Shown: in pieces, positions 10,534 through 20,271 of the stretch
How the letters are laid out: every line of letters begins with the position of its first letter
Position numbering within the stretch: the first letter of the stretch is position 1
Assembly: GCA_015296085.1 (NCBI GenBank)
Contig: DVDT01000021.1
Span: 62,001-126,000, forward strand
Reading direction: 5' to 3'
Length of the DNA: 64,000 nucleotides
From: Trichormus sp. M33_DOE_039
GTDB taxonomy: Bacteria; Cyanobacteriota; Cyanobacteriia; Cyanobacteriales; Nostocaceae
Notes under the pieces: model-generated
The model's database searches: none
Told to the model about the DNA's origin: nothing
What the model saw: the letters and a program-made list of their open reading frames with translations, nothing else
Program-made: the position numbers and the translations under genes

Positions 10534-11166
10534 TCATTTCCCGATCTGACTTTTCACCCAATCACGAAATATTTTCACCAACTCCAGATAATCCATTGTT
10601 TCGGCTTTTTGCAAAAATCCAGCAATTTCTGGAATGGGTAAGTTGACAAAGAATTGGCTAGTTTGGGAGGTGATATAGGTGTCATTTTGTAATTGCTTAA
10701 TCACGAGGGATTCCCCGTTATAAATCCAAACTTCTGCTACACCCAAATCTGCATAGACTCGCAGACGACTATCGGAACTACTGGTGACATCAATTTCCAC
10801 AACTAAATCAGGTGCGGGGTCTTGTGTTAAGTCCAGCCGTTTTTTTCCTCGAACTAGGGCAATATTACGAATGTAGAAACATTCATCTGGTTCTGCACCA
10901 CTCAGTTCAGGACTTTTTAAGGTGGTTGAACCCAATGGTTCTATACTTAGATCCAGTTCTTCCGCGATTGTCTCAACAAAACGCCCTGCAACTTTCTTAA
11001 ATCTTTCATGTTCTGGGGAAGGGGACATAATTTCTAGATAGCCACGATTGTAAGTCAACCGCAGACGACGATCGCTCAATTCTTCTAGTAATCTCTCATA
11101 AGTCTGCCAGCTAATCCCCGATAGGTGAATCATTTCATTCGGTGGTGTCAGCAGTGTCGCAGTCAT
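10534..11166 (-). CDS. Uma2 family protein (DUF820, PD-(D/E)XK-like nuclease fold)
   Basis: This 210-residue protein belongs to the Uma2/DUF820 family, which is strongly expanded in filamentous cyanobacteria. Visible family features are YERLLEEL, the segment LEIMSPSPEHE, and PDLVVEIDVTSSS, where the Asp and Glu match the restriction-endonuclease-like core. The usual closing segment (GVAEVWIYN) follows. Enzymatic activity of this family is not firmly established. The gene stands alone, convergent with the polA-hydrolase pair. Confidence 0.88.
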   Translation of the reverse strand: MTATLLTPPNEMIHLSGISWQTYERLLEELSDRRLRLTYNRGYLEIMSPSPEHERFKKVAGRFVETIAEELDLSIEPLGSTTLKSPELSGAEPDECFYIRNIALVRGKKRLDLTQDPAPDLVVEIDVTSSSDSRLRVYADLGVAEVWIYNGESLVIKQLQNDTYITSQTSQFFVNLPIPEIAGFLQKAETMDYLELVKIFRDWVKSQIGK

Positions 11167-11280
11167 AGGTTCAACCGAAAATCTTATGGCTTTATTTTAG
11201 AGGATGGAAACAGAGAAAGCGATGGCGTAACCGCCTAGCGTAGCCGATTGCTCAGATCAACCTCTCGATAAAAAGTTATC

Positions 11281-12795
11281 CTAACGGCAGAATTTGCGAT
11301 CGCTATCATGGTCTGGATACTGCCAAGAATAGGCAAAATGGCTAACCCCCTGAAGCTTGGGTGCAAATTGTTTTAATGCTTGCATTTGTGCTTCTAATGA
11401 AGGACGATTACTCACTGATTCTCCCCATTTCCCTGCTAAAGCCGGGATGATTTTTGTCCCTGGCTTGGCGAAACTCACAACCCGTTGCACTTGTTCCACA
11501 ATACAGCTAACATTACCGCAAGTTCCGTAAGACATGGGATGCCACTGCAAGGAATTAGGAAACTGATCCCACGGTTGCAAACGGGAATCATATCCTTGTC
11601 CCACAGTTTGATTACCTTCTGGGAAAAATACCACACCAGAGGGAATACCGAGTTGTTTCGCTGGATGACTAGCTAGGGTAACAAAATCTACAATACCTTG
11701 CATAGCATGGGCTACGGCCAACAACCATAATTCTGTTTGTAGTAGCGGTTGTCTCTCATTCGGAGACAGAAGAGATTTTTCTTGTGCTGGTGGAGTGCGA
11801 CCTTGCCATAAGGGTTCATTTTCTTGGGGATAGAGTTGATCAACTTCGCTAATATCCCCGGCTGTGACGTATCCTTTGCCTAAAAAACGTCGGATTAACT
11901 CTAGCCCTTTGTTATTTTGGGCGCGGCGAAATAAAGCTTCTTGGGTAGCTTTAGTAAATAACCATAAATCCGTGACTTTAGTGGCGATGGAATCACTACC
12001 AGCTTGACGGGGATAACGGATGTAGTCAAACAACAAACCATCGGGACGGCGGCGTAAGATTTCTTGCACTAGGCGGTAGTAGTCGCGTTTGGCTTGTTCG
12101 TTGTAAGGGTCGATAAATACTTGATTGCTATCATTTACAACATATAAGCTAGTTTGACCCTTACCGTTACGAGCGATCGCAGTTTCTCTGTCTCGCCGCA
12201 GTGCATAGCTGTAACCGAAATTAGTCGTATACAACCAAGCATAAACTTTTAACCCCCGTTGCTTCCCCTTTTTAATGGCTGTGGCAAGTAAATCAGCTTT
12301 TTCCGCACCAGGATTGCGAATCGCTGAAGGCCAAACTGTAGGGTTACTTGCTGCGGGTAACAAGACGCGTCCATCATAAAATGCTTCTAGATACACTTGG
12401 TTATAGCCATCATTAATCACTCGATCCATAATTTGGTCTATAGCCCCTGGTTTGAGATCGCAAGTATATAAACGTAACCAAACAGCTTGGATTTTCGGCC
12501 AAGTCCGGTTACGACATTGCTGCACCTCTTGGGCGTGTTTTTGCATTAATTGCTGATAGCGTCTGTTAGCATCTTTATTCCCTTTGAGGGCTAATAAACG
12601 TAAATTTTCTTTAGTTTTGACAGCATTGGGGGATATTCGACAATATTCCGTCACTTGTGCTGATGCGGGTGCTAGAAGCCCGAAGGCAGAAGGCAGAAGA
12701 CAGAAGGTAATCCCCATAAATAAATTGAGGGGATGAATAGACAACAATTGCCAAATTAATTTCACTCTCACACACTGCCAAGGATAGTTAGACAT
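11281..12795 (-). CDS. Secreted family 10 glycosylhydrolase-like protein (GHL10)
   Basis: The protein has 504 residues with an N-terminal signal peptide ending ASA just before QVTEYC. It is followed by a helical segment and a TIM-barrel GHL10-type domain (QAVWLRLYTC, LKVYAWLYT, PDGLLFDYIRYPR). The GHL10 family is widespread in cyanobacteria and is thought to act on envelope polysaccharides or peptidoglycan, without defined substrates. The hydrophobic core of the signal peptide (FCLLPSAFGLL) is encoded by a run of heptamer repeats, listed separately. The domain is related to that of the SLH protein at 20272-22281. Confidence 0.83.
   Translation of the reverse strand: MSNYPWQCVRVKLIWQLLSIHPLNLFMGITFCLLPSAFGLLAPASAQVTEYCRISPNAVKTKENLRLLALKGNKDANRRYQQLMQKHAQEVQQCRNRTWPKIQAVWLRLYTCDLKPGAIDQIMDRVINDGYNQVYLEAFYDGRVLLPAASNPTVWPSAIRNPGAEKADLLATAIKKGKQRGLKVYAWLYTTNFGYSYALRRDRETAIARNGKGQTSLYVVNDSNQVFIDPYNEQAKRDYYRLVQEILRRRPDGLLFDYIRYPRQAGSDSIATKVTDLWLFTKATQEALFRRAQNNKGLELIRRFLGKGYVTAGDISEVDQLYPQENEPLWQGRTPPAQEKSLLSPNERQPLLQTELWLLAVAHAMQGIVDFVTLASHPAKQLGIPSGVVFFPEGNQTVGQGYDSRLQPWDQFPNSLQWHPMSYGTCGNVSCIVEQVQRVVSFAKPGTKIIPALAGKWGESVSNRPSLEAQMQALKQFAPKLQGVSHFAYSWQYPDHDSDRKFCR
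12671..12705. repeat. Five tandem heptamers (consensus GGCAGAA) inside a signal-peptide coding region
   Basis: Five 7-base units run in tandem: GCTAGAA, GCCCGAA, GGCAGAA, GGCAGAA, GACAGAA. On the coding strand they read TTCTGCC and encode the hydrophobic core of the signal peptide of the GHL10 protein. Confidence 0.85.
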
Positions 12796-12989
12796 ACTGG
12801 ATCAAAAAATAACAAACCAATCATCCACTCCTATAGCGATCGCTAGAGTAGATGTGTATCAAAAGTTATACGTTATAAACAATGACTTTGACGCTTAAAT
12901 TCACAATCCTCTGTTTGCGCCATTCAATGTTCCATTCTGTAAACTTATAAAAGTGTTTTAAACAACAACATCCTACCAAGGGGATATTT

Positions 12990-13200
12990 AAGTAGGGGTG
13001 TGGGGGTGTAAGGGTATAAGGGTGTAGGGGTTTGGGGGTTTAGGGGTTTGGATCTTAAAAAACTCGTTTAGACGTTCAGCAAAGTCTTTGCTGAGAGTTT
13101 CGTCGAATGCTCAGTGGATCTTTAAAAGGCTCTAAATCTCACGGCAGAATTCTTACACTCTTACACCCCTACACCCTTACACCCCTACTTCCCTACTCCC
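12990..13200. repeat. Long imperfect inverted repeat of G-rich/C-rich tracts upstream of acs
   Basis: A G-rich arm near 12992-13052 (GGGGTGT, GGGTGTA, GGGGTTT units) is matched by a C-rich arm near 13150-13200 (TTACACCCC, CTACACCC units) in opposite orientation. Together they could form a long cruciform or hairpin around a core of about 95 bases. The core holds a perfect 9-1-9 palindrome, TCAGCAAAG-T-CTTTGCTGA, at 13076-13094. The whole gap (12796-13288) contains no gene and should hold the divergent promoters of the GHL10 gene and acs. Confidence 0.68.
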
Positions 13201-13288
13201 ACAATTTGCTTAAAAAAAATCAAAGCTCTTTTGCCTGAATTTGAGTACAGAATAGTTTTCAGTCACAACGCTATTACCAGCAATCATT

Positions 13289-15259
13289 ATGTCTGAATCA
13301 ACCATAGAATCAATCCTACAAGAGAAGCGTTTATTTCATCCCACTAGTGAGTTTTCGCAGGCAGCTCAGATTAAAAGTCTAGAAGAATATCAACGCATCT
13401 ATGACCAAGCTAAAGCTGATCCGCAGAAATTTTGGGCAGATTTGGCTCAATCAGAGTTGCACTGGTTTGAAAAATGGCACACAGTCTTAGATTGGCAACC
13501 ACCTTTTGCAAAGTGGTTTGTGGGTGGAAAAATAAATATTTCTTACAACTGTCTTGACAGACACCTGACTACTTGGCGCAAAAATAAAGCCGCCTTGATT
13601 TGGGAAGGCGAACCAGGAGATTCTCGTACTCTTACCTATGCTCAACTGCATCGGGAAGTTTGTCAGTTTGCGAATGTATTGAAGCAACTGGGTGTGCAGA
13701 AAGGCGATCGCATTGGAATCTATATGCCGATGATTCCTGAAGCGGCGATCGCGATGTTAGCTTGTGCCAGAATTGGCGCACCCCATAGTGTGGTATTTGG
13801 TGGTTTTAGTGCCGAGGCGTTGCGCGATCGCTTAAATGATGCTGAAGCGAAGTTAGTGATTACCGCCGATGGGGGTTGGCGTAAAGATGCGATCGTTCCC
13901 CTCAAGGAACAGGTAGATAAAGCCTTAGCTGATGGTCTTGTCCCCAGTGTTAAAGATGTTCTGGTAGTGCAGCGCACTGGGCAGAAAACTCACATAGAAC
14001 CCGGACGTGACCATTGGTGGCATGATTTACAAAAAGGCGTATCTGCTGATTGTCCTGCTGAACCAATGGACAGTGAAGATATGCTGTTTGTTCTCTACAC
14101 TTCTGGTAGCACCGGCAAACCCAAGGGTGTAGTCCATACCACTGGCGGTTATAACTTATATAGCCACATGACCACCAAATGGATCTTCGATTTACAAGAT
14201 ACAGATGTCTATTGGTGTACTGCCGATGTGGGTTGGATTACAGGTCACAGTTACATTGTCTATGGCCCTCTCTCCAACGGTGCAACGACACTGATGTATG
14301 AAGGTGCGCCGCGTGCTTCTAATCCTGGTTGTACCTGGGATATTATCGAAAAACATGGTGTTAATATTTTCTACACCGCACCAACAGCAATTCGGGCATT
14401 TATTAAGATGGGTGAACATCTCCCCAAAGCTCGTAACTTGTCTTCATTACGCTTGCTAGGAACTGTTGGTGAACCAATTAACCCCGAAGCTTGGATGTGG
14501 TATCACCGCGTGATTGGTGGGGAACGTTGCCCAATTGTGGATACTTGGTGGCAAACAGAAACTGGTGGAATTATGATTACACCCCTACCAGGAGCAATCC
14601 CCACGAAACCAGGTTCAGCAACTCTACCCTTCCCTGGAATCCTGGCCGATGTCGTAGATTTGGACGGTAATTCTGTTGGTGATAACGAAGGCGGTTACTT
14701 AGCAGTACGTCATCCCTGGCCGGGGATGATGCGGACGGTCTACGGCGACCCAGAACGCTTCCGCCGCACCTATTGGGAACATATTCCCCCCCAAGATGGG
14801 CAGTATACTTACTTTGCTGGTGATGGCGCGAGAAGAGATGAAGACGGTTATTTCTGGGTGATGGGACGAGTAGATGATGTTCTTAATGTTTCAGGACACC
14901 GCCTCGGTACAATGGAAATCGAATCAGCCCTAGTGTCTCACCCGGCAGTTGCTGAAGCGGCGGTGGTCGGTAAGCCAGATGAACTCAAAGGCGAAGATGT
15001 AGTAGCTTTTGTGACTTTAGAAGGAACTTATCAAGCCAGTGAAGACTTGAGTAAAGAACTGAAAAAGCACGTAGTTGCAGAAATTGGTGCGATCGCTCGT
15101 CCTGGTGAAATCCGCTTTACTGACGCATTACCTAAAACGCGATCGGGTAAAATTATGCGGCGTTTACTGCGAAATCTCGCCGCCGGACAAGAGGTAACTG
15201 GTGATACTTCCACCTTAGAAGATAGAAGCGTTTTAGATAAATTACGGGAAGGTGCGTAA
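13289..15259 (+). CDS. acs: Acetyl-CoA synthetase (AMP-forming)
   Basis: The enzyme joins acetate, ATP and CoA to acetyl-CoA via acetyl-AMP in the cytoplasm. At 656 residues it has the full family length. It shows the N-terminal ACS domain, the P-loop-like motif [11 protein letters not shown] near residue 270, the WWQTETGG motif, the hinge [13 protein letters not shown], and the C-terminal TRSGKIMRR. In that last motif Lys621 is the catalytic lysine that is reversibly acetylated in bacterial homologues. The gene is monocistronic, preceded by the unusual inverted repeat region. Confidence 0.96.
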   Translation: MSESTIESILQEKRLFHPTSEFSQAAQIKSLEEYQRIYDQAKADPQKFWADLAQSELHWFEKWHTVLDWQPPFAKWFVGGKINISYNCLDRHLTTWRKNKAALIWEGEPGDSRTLTYAQLHREVCQFANVLKQLGVQKGDRIGIYMPMIPEAAIAMLACARIGAPHSVVFGGFSAEALRDRLNDAEAKLVITADGGWRKDAIVPLKEQVDKALADGLVPSVKDVLVVQRTGQKTHIEPGRDHWWHDLQKGVSADCPAEPMDSEDMLFVLYTSGSTGKPKGVVHTTGGYNLYSHMTTKWIFDLQDTDVYWCTADVGWITGHSYIVYGPLSNGATTLMYEGAPRASNPGCTWDIIEKHGVNIFYTAPTAIRAFIKMGEHLPKARNLSSLRLLGTVGEPINPEAWMWYHRVIGGERCPIVDTWWQTETGGIMITPLPGAIPTKPGSATLPFPGILADVVDLDGNSVGDNEGGYLAVRHPWPGMMRTVYGDPERFRRTYWEHIPPQDGQYTYFAGDGARRDEDGYFWVMGRVDDVLNVSGHRLGTMEIESALVSHPAVAEAAVVGKPDELKGEDVVAFVTLEGTYQASEDLSKELKKHVVAEIGAIARPGEIRFTDALPKTRSGKIMRRLLRNLAAGQEVTGDTSTLEDRSVLDKLREGA

Positions 15260-15496
15260 GGGTGTAGGAAAGGCAGTTACGTGGTCTTAGTGTAGCGGGA
15301 GCATCGCTAGTCCTATTTTGGGGGTTTCTCGACTTGTAGCTTGCTTGAAGGGAAACCCTCCTGGCAACTTCTCTTCCTGCGTCTCTTCTCCCCTTGCTTC
15401 CCCTGCCTTAACCAAGAAATTCCTTAACCGAACAGTATTGCTTATACCCCTAAACCCTCCCAAAGCAAAGAGTCTTTTTGCTTAATTGCTATTTTC

Positions 15497-17041
15497 CTAA
15501 CCTCCTTGCTGGTGTTTGAGATTGGCTGATGCCACAATTTGTGACATTGAGGCTATCTCTTTGAGGATTTGCGACTGCAATTGTTTGTACTGCTGCTTCA
15601 GTAGATTTTTACTTAACTGGAGTTGGTTAGCGGGTGGTAGTTTTTGACTTTGTTCAACCCACAATTTCAGCTTTTGTATTTGGCTAGGATCAATTTCACT
15701 ACTGAGAACTTGAGTACAAGAATGGGGCGGTTCTAGAACAAAACAAATTAGAGGATAGCTTTCATTGTTGATTAAAGATGTCACTAACTGACGGTTGTGA
15801 GAACTTTGCATATCTAGGTAGCAGGGAAGCCACTTAGGTTCTAGTTCTTGATTGTGGAGTAGTGTCACCCATAAAAGCATGGGATGAGGTGATGAAACAA
15901 AAATAAAGCGGTTGTGGAGTTGAGAATGTAAACGCTTCTGAATTTCTGTGGATGGTAGCATCAGCCACAGTGAAGCAATAGATGCTTGCGGAGTATTAAT
16001 TAAATGAGGGAAAACAATTTCTTGTTTGGGTTTATCTTGAGGCCAGATAAATTGTTGATAATTTTTTTTTAAGGCTAGTTGTAATTGAGAACCGATAGTT
16101 ACTGTAGGCGTAATTTTAGGGGTTAAAGTTGTAGGAAGATCAGCACATCGCGATTGTTCTGTACTGTCCAAAACGTGCAGAATTTCTCCCACACTTTGGG
16201 GGCGATCGCTTGGTTTTTTAGCTAAACAAGCCATAATCAAATCGTTAATCTGTGGCGGGATTTTTAGCTGGGGTTTAACCTTAGTAATGGTACGTGGTGC
16301 TTCAAAATGATGTGCTTTATACCAAGCACCGAATAAATCTGTCTCTGGTTGCCAAGGTTTAGCACCAGTTAACATCTCAAACATCATGACACCCAAGCTA
16401 TAAATATCAGAGCGACTATCTAATTTTTCCCCTTCTAGTTGCTCAGGTGAAGAGTAGGGTAATGTCCCATTAAATCCTCTATTAGTACTGACTGTCGCTG
16501 CATAATTTAAAAATTTTGCGATGCCAAAATCCAGAATTTTTACTAACTGACCTAAGATGGGATCGGGAATAACTAATATATTGGCTGGTTTAATATCACG
16601 ATGTACTAAAGGGCAAATCCTACCATCAACTTGAATTCCTTGGTGAGCGCACTGTAAACCTAGACAAATTTGGCGCGTCAAATTGATAAAGTTTGGTAAT
16701 GTTAAGGGAATTAAATCCTTCAAACTCTGACCGTTTAAATATTCCATCACATAAAACGGTTTTCCTTGATCACTTACACCATAATCATATGCTCTGACAA
16801 TATGTAGGCTTTTTTGACTCAAGGCTGCACTCATCAGTGCTTCACGAGCAAAGTCTTTGTGAATTTTAGGATCAGATAGCGTTTGTGTTAAGAATTTAAT
16901 GGCAACCGGTGTTCCTCCCAGTAACATATCATTTGCTAAAAAAACTTCACCCATACCACCAATCCCAATCATCTTTTTCAACTGGTAGCGATTGGCAATC
17001 AGTTCTGTATTCTTTTTAGATGCAAATGCACTTGAATTCAC
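15497..17041 (-). CDS. Serine/threonine protein kinase with unrecognised C-terminal domain (second of tandem pair)
   Basis: A Hanks-type kinase domain fills residues of about 19-290: glycine loop GIGGMGEVF, Lys49 in VAIKF, catalytic loop HRDIKPAN (Asp149) and DFG at 171-173. The rest (about 330-514) is not a domain I recognise. It is shared with the upstream neighbour: a WPxxKP motif, then FPHL, an LWLMLP/YWAMLP segment, and EPPHSCTQV. There is no transmembrane segment, so the protein is cytosolic. It starts at GTG 17041, with AGAGGTTA upstream as ribosome-binding site, 50 bases after the other kinase, so the two probably form an operon created by duplication. Confidence 0.9.
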   Translation of the reverse strand: MNSSAFASKKNTELIANRYQLKKMIGIGGMGEVFLANDMLLGGTPVAIKFLTQTLSDPKIHKDFAREALMSAALSQKSLHIVRAYDYGVSDQGKPFYVMEYLNGQSLKDLIPLTLPNFINLTRQICLGLQCAHQGIQVDGRICPLVHRDIKPANILVIPDPILGQLVKILDFGIAKFLNYAATVSTNRGFNGTLPYSSPEQLEGEKLDSRSDIYSLGVMMFEMLTGAKPWQPETDLFGAWYKAHHFEAPRTITKVKPQLKIPPQINDLIMACLAKKPSDRPQSVGEILHVLDSTEQSRCADLPTTLTPKITPTVTIGSQLQLALKKNYQQFIWPQDKPKQEIVFPHLINTPQASIASLWLMLPSTEIQKRLHSQLHNRFIFVSSPHPMLLWVTLLHNQELEPKWLPCYLDMQSSHNRQLVTSLINNESYPLICFVLEPPHSCTQVLSSEIDPSQIQKLKLWVEQSQKLPPANQLQLSKNLLKQQYKQLQSQILKEIASMSQIVASANLKHQQGG

Positions 17042-17091
17042 TTTATATAACCTCTAATCTTGCCATTATTTTTAAATTCACATAAGAAGTT

Positions 17092-18699
17092 TTATTGATT
17101 ATTTTTATGTTTAAATAACTGAATAAAATTTTCAATTAACTGAGATAGCCAACTTTTTAAATCAAACCTATCAAGTTGTTTATTAGCAGCTAAATTCTGC
17201 ATAATTTCAAATTTTATCTTTTCAAATTCACCTTTAAGGTTAGCTTTAGCTTCTTCAGATGTAATTGATGTATTTGTTGGAAAACTCTGCGTAAAGTTCA
17301 ACCAATCTAATAATTGTTGTCTTTGTTTGGCTGTGAGTGTTAATGTCATAACTTGAGCGCAATTATTAGGCTCTTCTAGGGCAAAAAATAGTAAATGATA
17401 ATATCCTGTATCTGCTAATATCTGGATAATTTTCTGCCCTTTGTTTTCTTTTAAATCTATGAAAGATGATAACCAACGAATTAGTGATAATTGAGCATCA
17501 TATAGCACTGCTACCCACAATATCATCGGGTATGCAGTCATTTTATGAATAAACTCAGTGCTATGATTTTTACTTAAAAATTGGGCAATTTCTTGTTTGG
17601 GTAACATTGCCCAGTATGTAGGAATAATACCTTGAGTTGTGTGCAGTAAGTGAGGAAAACCAATGGCTTTAATTGGTTTGTTTCTTGGCCAAGTTTTTTG
17701 TAAGCATTCTTTTTCAGAAATAGAAGTTACAGGTACTAACTGTACTGTAGGCAAACTTTCCCAGACATCATTATTACTCACATTAGCAGCTATTTTATTT
17801 TTAACTAGTTCTAAAACTTGTAATATTTGCCGAATATTTTGTGGGCGATCGCCTGCTTCTTTTGCTAAACAATTCGTTACTAAATCTTGTAATTCTTGGG
17901 GTATTTTTAATTGCTCATCAATTTCTGTAAATGTGGGGGGGGTTTGAAAACGATGAGCTTGATACCAATTACCGAAAGAATTACTTTGTGGATGAAATGG
18001 ATGTTTGGCTGTTAACATTTCAAACATTAACACTCCCAAACTATAAATATCAGAACGGACATCAAGTAATTTGCGTCCTTCCATATGTTCTGGAGAACAG
18101 TAAGGTAAACTGCCAATAAAAGAATCAGTCAATGTCATCCCACTACGTTCTGTCAAAAATTTAGCAATGCCAAAATCTAGAATTTTGACTATTTCATTTT
18201 GTTGGTTATCTTGAGTAATAAAAATATTTTCTGGCTTGATGTCTCTATGTAAAATTGGATAAATTTCACCTTTGAGCGTAATACCTTGGTGAGCGCATTC
18301 TAAACCTAAACAAATTTGATAACAAATATCTAAAAATTTTCCGGTTGTTAGTGGCTGGGATTTGAGGATCTGTTTCAGATTTTTACCTTGAAGGTATTCC
18401 ATGACGTAAAATGGCGTTCTGTGATCAATTACGCCATAACTCAATACACGAACAATTTGTTTACTTTTACGTCCTAATTGCGCGCCAATGAAAATTTCTC
18501 TAGCAAAACGTTGAGATAACTGTTGATTAACTAAATTCAGCATGAGGATTTTTAATGCAACTTGTTTACCACCCTTAGCTGTATCTTCGGCTAAGTAAAC
18601 TCGCCCCATACCACCTTTGCCAATCAGATCTATTATTAAATAGCGATTGTTTAAAAATTTTCCAATATAAACATCTGGCTCTGGCTTTGAGTTGACCAT
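17092..18699 (-). CDS. Serine/threonine protein kinase with unrecognised C-terminal domain (first of tandem pair)
   Basis: This 535-residue Hanks-type kinase is complete: glycine loop GKGGMGRVY, Lys50 in VALKIL, HRDIKPEN at 151-158 and DFGIAK at 175-180. The activation segment has the typical GSLPYCSPEH. The C-terminal region repeats the arrangement of the downstream kinase (WPRNKP, GFPHLLHT, YWAMLP, EEPNNCAQV), so the tail is a real conserved domain and not a random linker. It ends in a lysine/asparagine-rich stretch. The coding sequence is more AT-rich than its surroundings. It is first in the two-gene operon; the targets are unknown. Confidence 0.91.
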   Translation of the reverse strand: MVNSKPEPDVYIGKFLNNRYLIIDLIGKGGMGRVYLAEDTAKGGKQVALKILMLNLVNQQLSQRFAREIFIGAQLGRKSKQIVRVLSYGVIDHRTPFYVMEYLQGKNLKQILKSQPLTTGKFLDICYQICLGLECAHQGITLKGEIYPILHRDIKPENIFITQDNQQNEIVKILDFGIAKFLTERSGMTLTDSFIGSLPYCSPEHMEGRKLLDVRSDIYSLGVLMFEMLTAKHPFHPQSNSFGNWYQAHRFQTPPTFTEIDEQLKIPQELQDLVTNCLAKEAGDRPQNIRQILQVLELVKNKIAANVSNNDVWESLPTVQLVPVTSISEKECLQKTWPRNKPIKAIGFPHLLHTTQGIIPTYWAMLPKQEIAQFLSKNHSTEFIHKMTAYPMILWVAVLYDAQLSLIRWLSSFIDLKENKGQKIIQILADTGYYHLLFFALEEPNNCAQVMTLTLTAKQRQQLLDWLNFTQSFPTNTSITSEEAKANLKGEFEKIKFEIMQNLAANKQLDRFDLKSWLSQLIENFIQLFKHKNNQ

Positions 18700-18997
18700 A
18701 TTTGGAAATTTTACGCTATCAAATAATGGTTAATTTCTTTAGTCACTAATTTGAATTTTTCAGATTTTATTAAACCTAACATAGCTAATTATGCAATCTG
18801 AAAATAATTGTAAATAAACAGCTTAAACTTTAGGTAGAATTTTGCTCATACTTCGACAAAAATCCTTAAATATTATGTAACATATTGATTAAACAAAAGA
18901 TATGAGAGAATTTACTTAATCCCTAATAAAACTCAAATTCCTAGCCATATAACCACAGTGAATTTACTTAACATAAATATTCTTTCAGCAATTTGAG
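18700..18997. other. AT-rich intergenic region without recognisable gene
   Basis: About 300 AT-rich bases separate the first kinase gene from the phytase-like gene. No ORF with protein-like features, RNA gene or clear hairpin was seen. The kinase operon promoter should lie here. Confidence 0.5.
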
Positions 18998-20188
18998 CTA
19001 ATTTTGGGTAAAAATATGACGCAATAATCTCGTGAGTGGTGACACAATTTTGAGTTTAAAAGCTAAAAATTGCGTGCGTTGTATAGAATTAAAGTTATTA
19101 TCACTAACTAGTATTAATAAACGTTGCCGATGAGGCAGTTTTGGGCCTAGGGTTAAACCCTCTATATTGTCTAGTGGCACATCGAGCCTTCTTAAATCTA
19201 AGATTAGTTTTTTCTGTGCAGCTTTAATGTTTTTAGTATTGACTTTTAATAGACTATTGTGATGATTAATATTCTCTGCATCTGTTAGAGATACTTGAAA
19301 TAAGAAAACGGTAAATCCCAACCCAGTAAAAGAGCGTTCTATACTGAGAAAGTGACCATGATTATCTAAAGCCAGTAAATCAGGTAATCCACTGGCAAAT
19401 TTACCCGTAGGATTAAATAATGATGTTACAGGTTCAGTTTGGTAAAGAAATTCTTTTTCTGGTTGATTATTAGTGAGATTGTACTGCAAAATGCGGCAAG
19501 AAGTGCCAGTATTAGGTGCAGCTACTACCCCATCTTGAATTAGCGCGTTTTCTGTAGCTGCAAATAGATATTTGTTGTCAGGTGTAATGGTGAGGCTTTC
19601 AAAGGCCAAATTATTGCGGATACCTTGTTGGCTTTTTTTATCAGGTAAAAATTTTTTGGGGATAGGTAGTGTTTGAGTAACTTTGCCAGATGCTAAGTTA
19701 AATTCTTGAATAAAAGGTTGAATGAATTGAGCGACATCACCTTCGGAAGAAATAAAGACTGTTTCATCTTTAGTGACAGCTATTCCTTCTGTATCGGTTT
19801 CACTGTCTGGGAATGGCTGATTCTGATTATTTAATAGTCTAGTAACACCGACAGTCTTGACACCACTATCTTGTAAATGGCCTTGATTTAAATCTATTTT
19901 GAAAGTGTAAAAACGCGCTGGTGCTTTTTGTCCCCGGTCATCAGAGATAGCATAGTAAAGGTCGGTTTTAACATCATAAGTAATCCCAGATAAACCACCA
20001 ACTTCCGTTTTTTGAAAAGATAAACCTTTTGGTAATGTGGCTTGTCCAATAAACTCTATACTGCTAATTTCAATAGCACCTGTATCAAAATTAATTAAGA
20101 ATAAGCCAATGATGAAAATCGCGATCGCCAGAGTTACAACTAAATAAATAATTTTCGGTAAACGCCAGATTTTCTTCAAAAATTGCAT
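18998..20188 (-). CDS. Membrane-anchored esterase-like activity of phytase domain protein
   Basis: The 396-residue protein starts with a basic stretch and one transmembrane helix (IIYLVVTLAIAIFIIGLFLI). A periplasmic beta-propeller-like domain follows, of the family called esterase-like activity of phytase. The typical segments are GGLSGITYD, YYAISDDRG, DTEGIAV and NIEGLTLGP. Activity on phytate is not shown for most members, so only the fold is claimed. It lies 83 bases downstream of the SLH-GHL10 gene on the same strand and may be co-transcribed. Confidence 0.8.
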   Translation of the reverse strand: MQFLKKIWRLPKIIYLVVTLAIAIFIIGLFLINFDTGAIEISSIEFIGQATLPKGLSFQKTEVGGLSGITYDVKTDLYYAISDDRGQKAPARFYTFKIDLNQGHLQDSGVKTVGVTRLLNNQNQPFPDSETDTEGIAVTKDETVFISSEGDVAQFIQPFIQEFNLASGKVTQTLPIPKKFLPDKKSQQGIRNNLAFESLTITPDNKYLFAATENALIQDGVVAAPNTGTSCRILQYNLTNNQPEKEFLYQTEPVTSLFNPTGKFASGLPDLLALDNHGHFLSIERSFTGLGFTVFLFQVSLTDAENINHHNSLLKVNTKNIKAAQKKLILDLRRLDVPLDNIEGLTLGPKLPHRQRLLILVSDNNFNSIQRTQFLAFKLKIVSPLTRLLRHIFTQN

Positions 20189-20271
20189 ACTTGAAAAGTT
20201 AGGTTATTAGTTAAGAACTTTAGTGCTTATTTTCTCAGAACTAAAGCCCTTACTACCAATTTATATAATGA

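Noticed and set aside
15322-15358. Terminator after acs (GGGTTTC/GAAACCC)
   Set aside because: The stem is short with a 23-base loop and no T-run; too weak to list as a feature.
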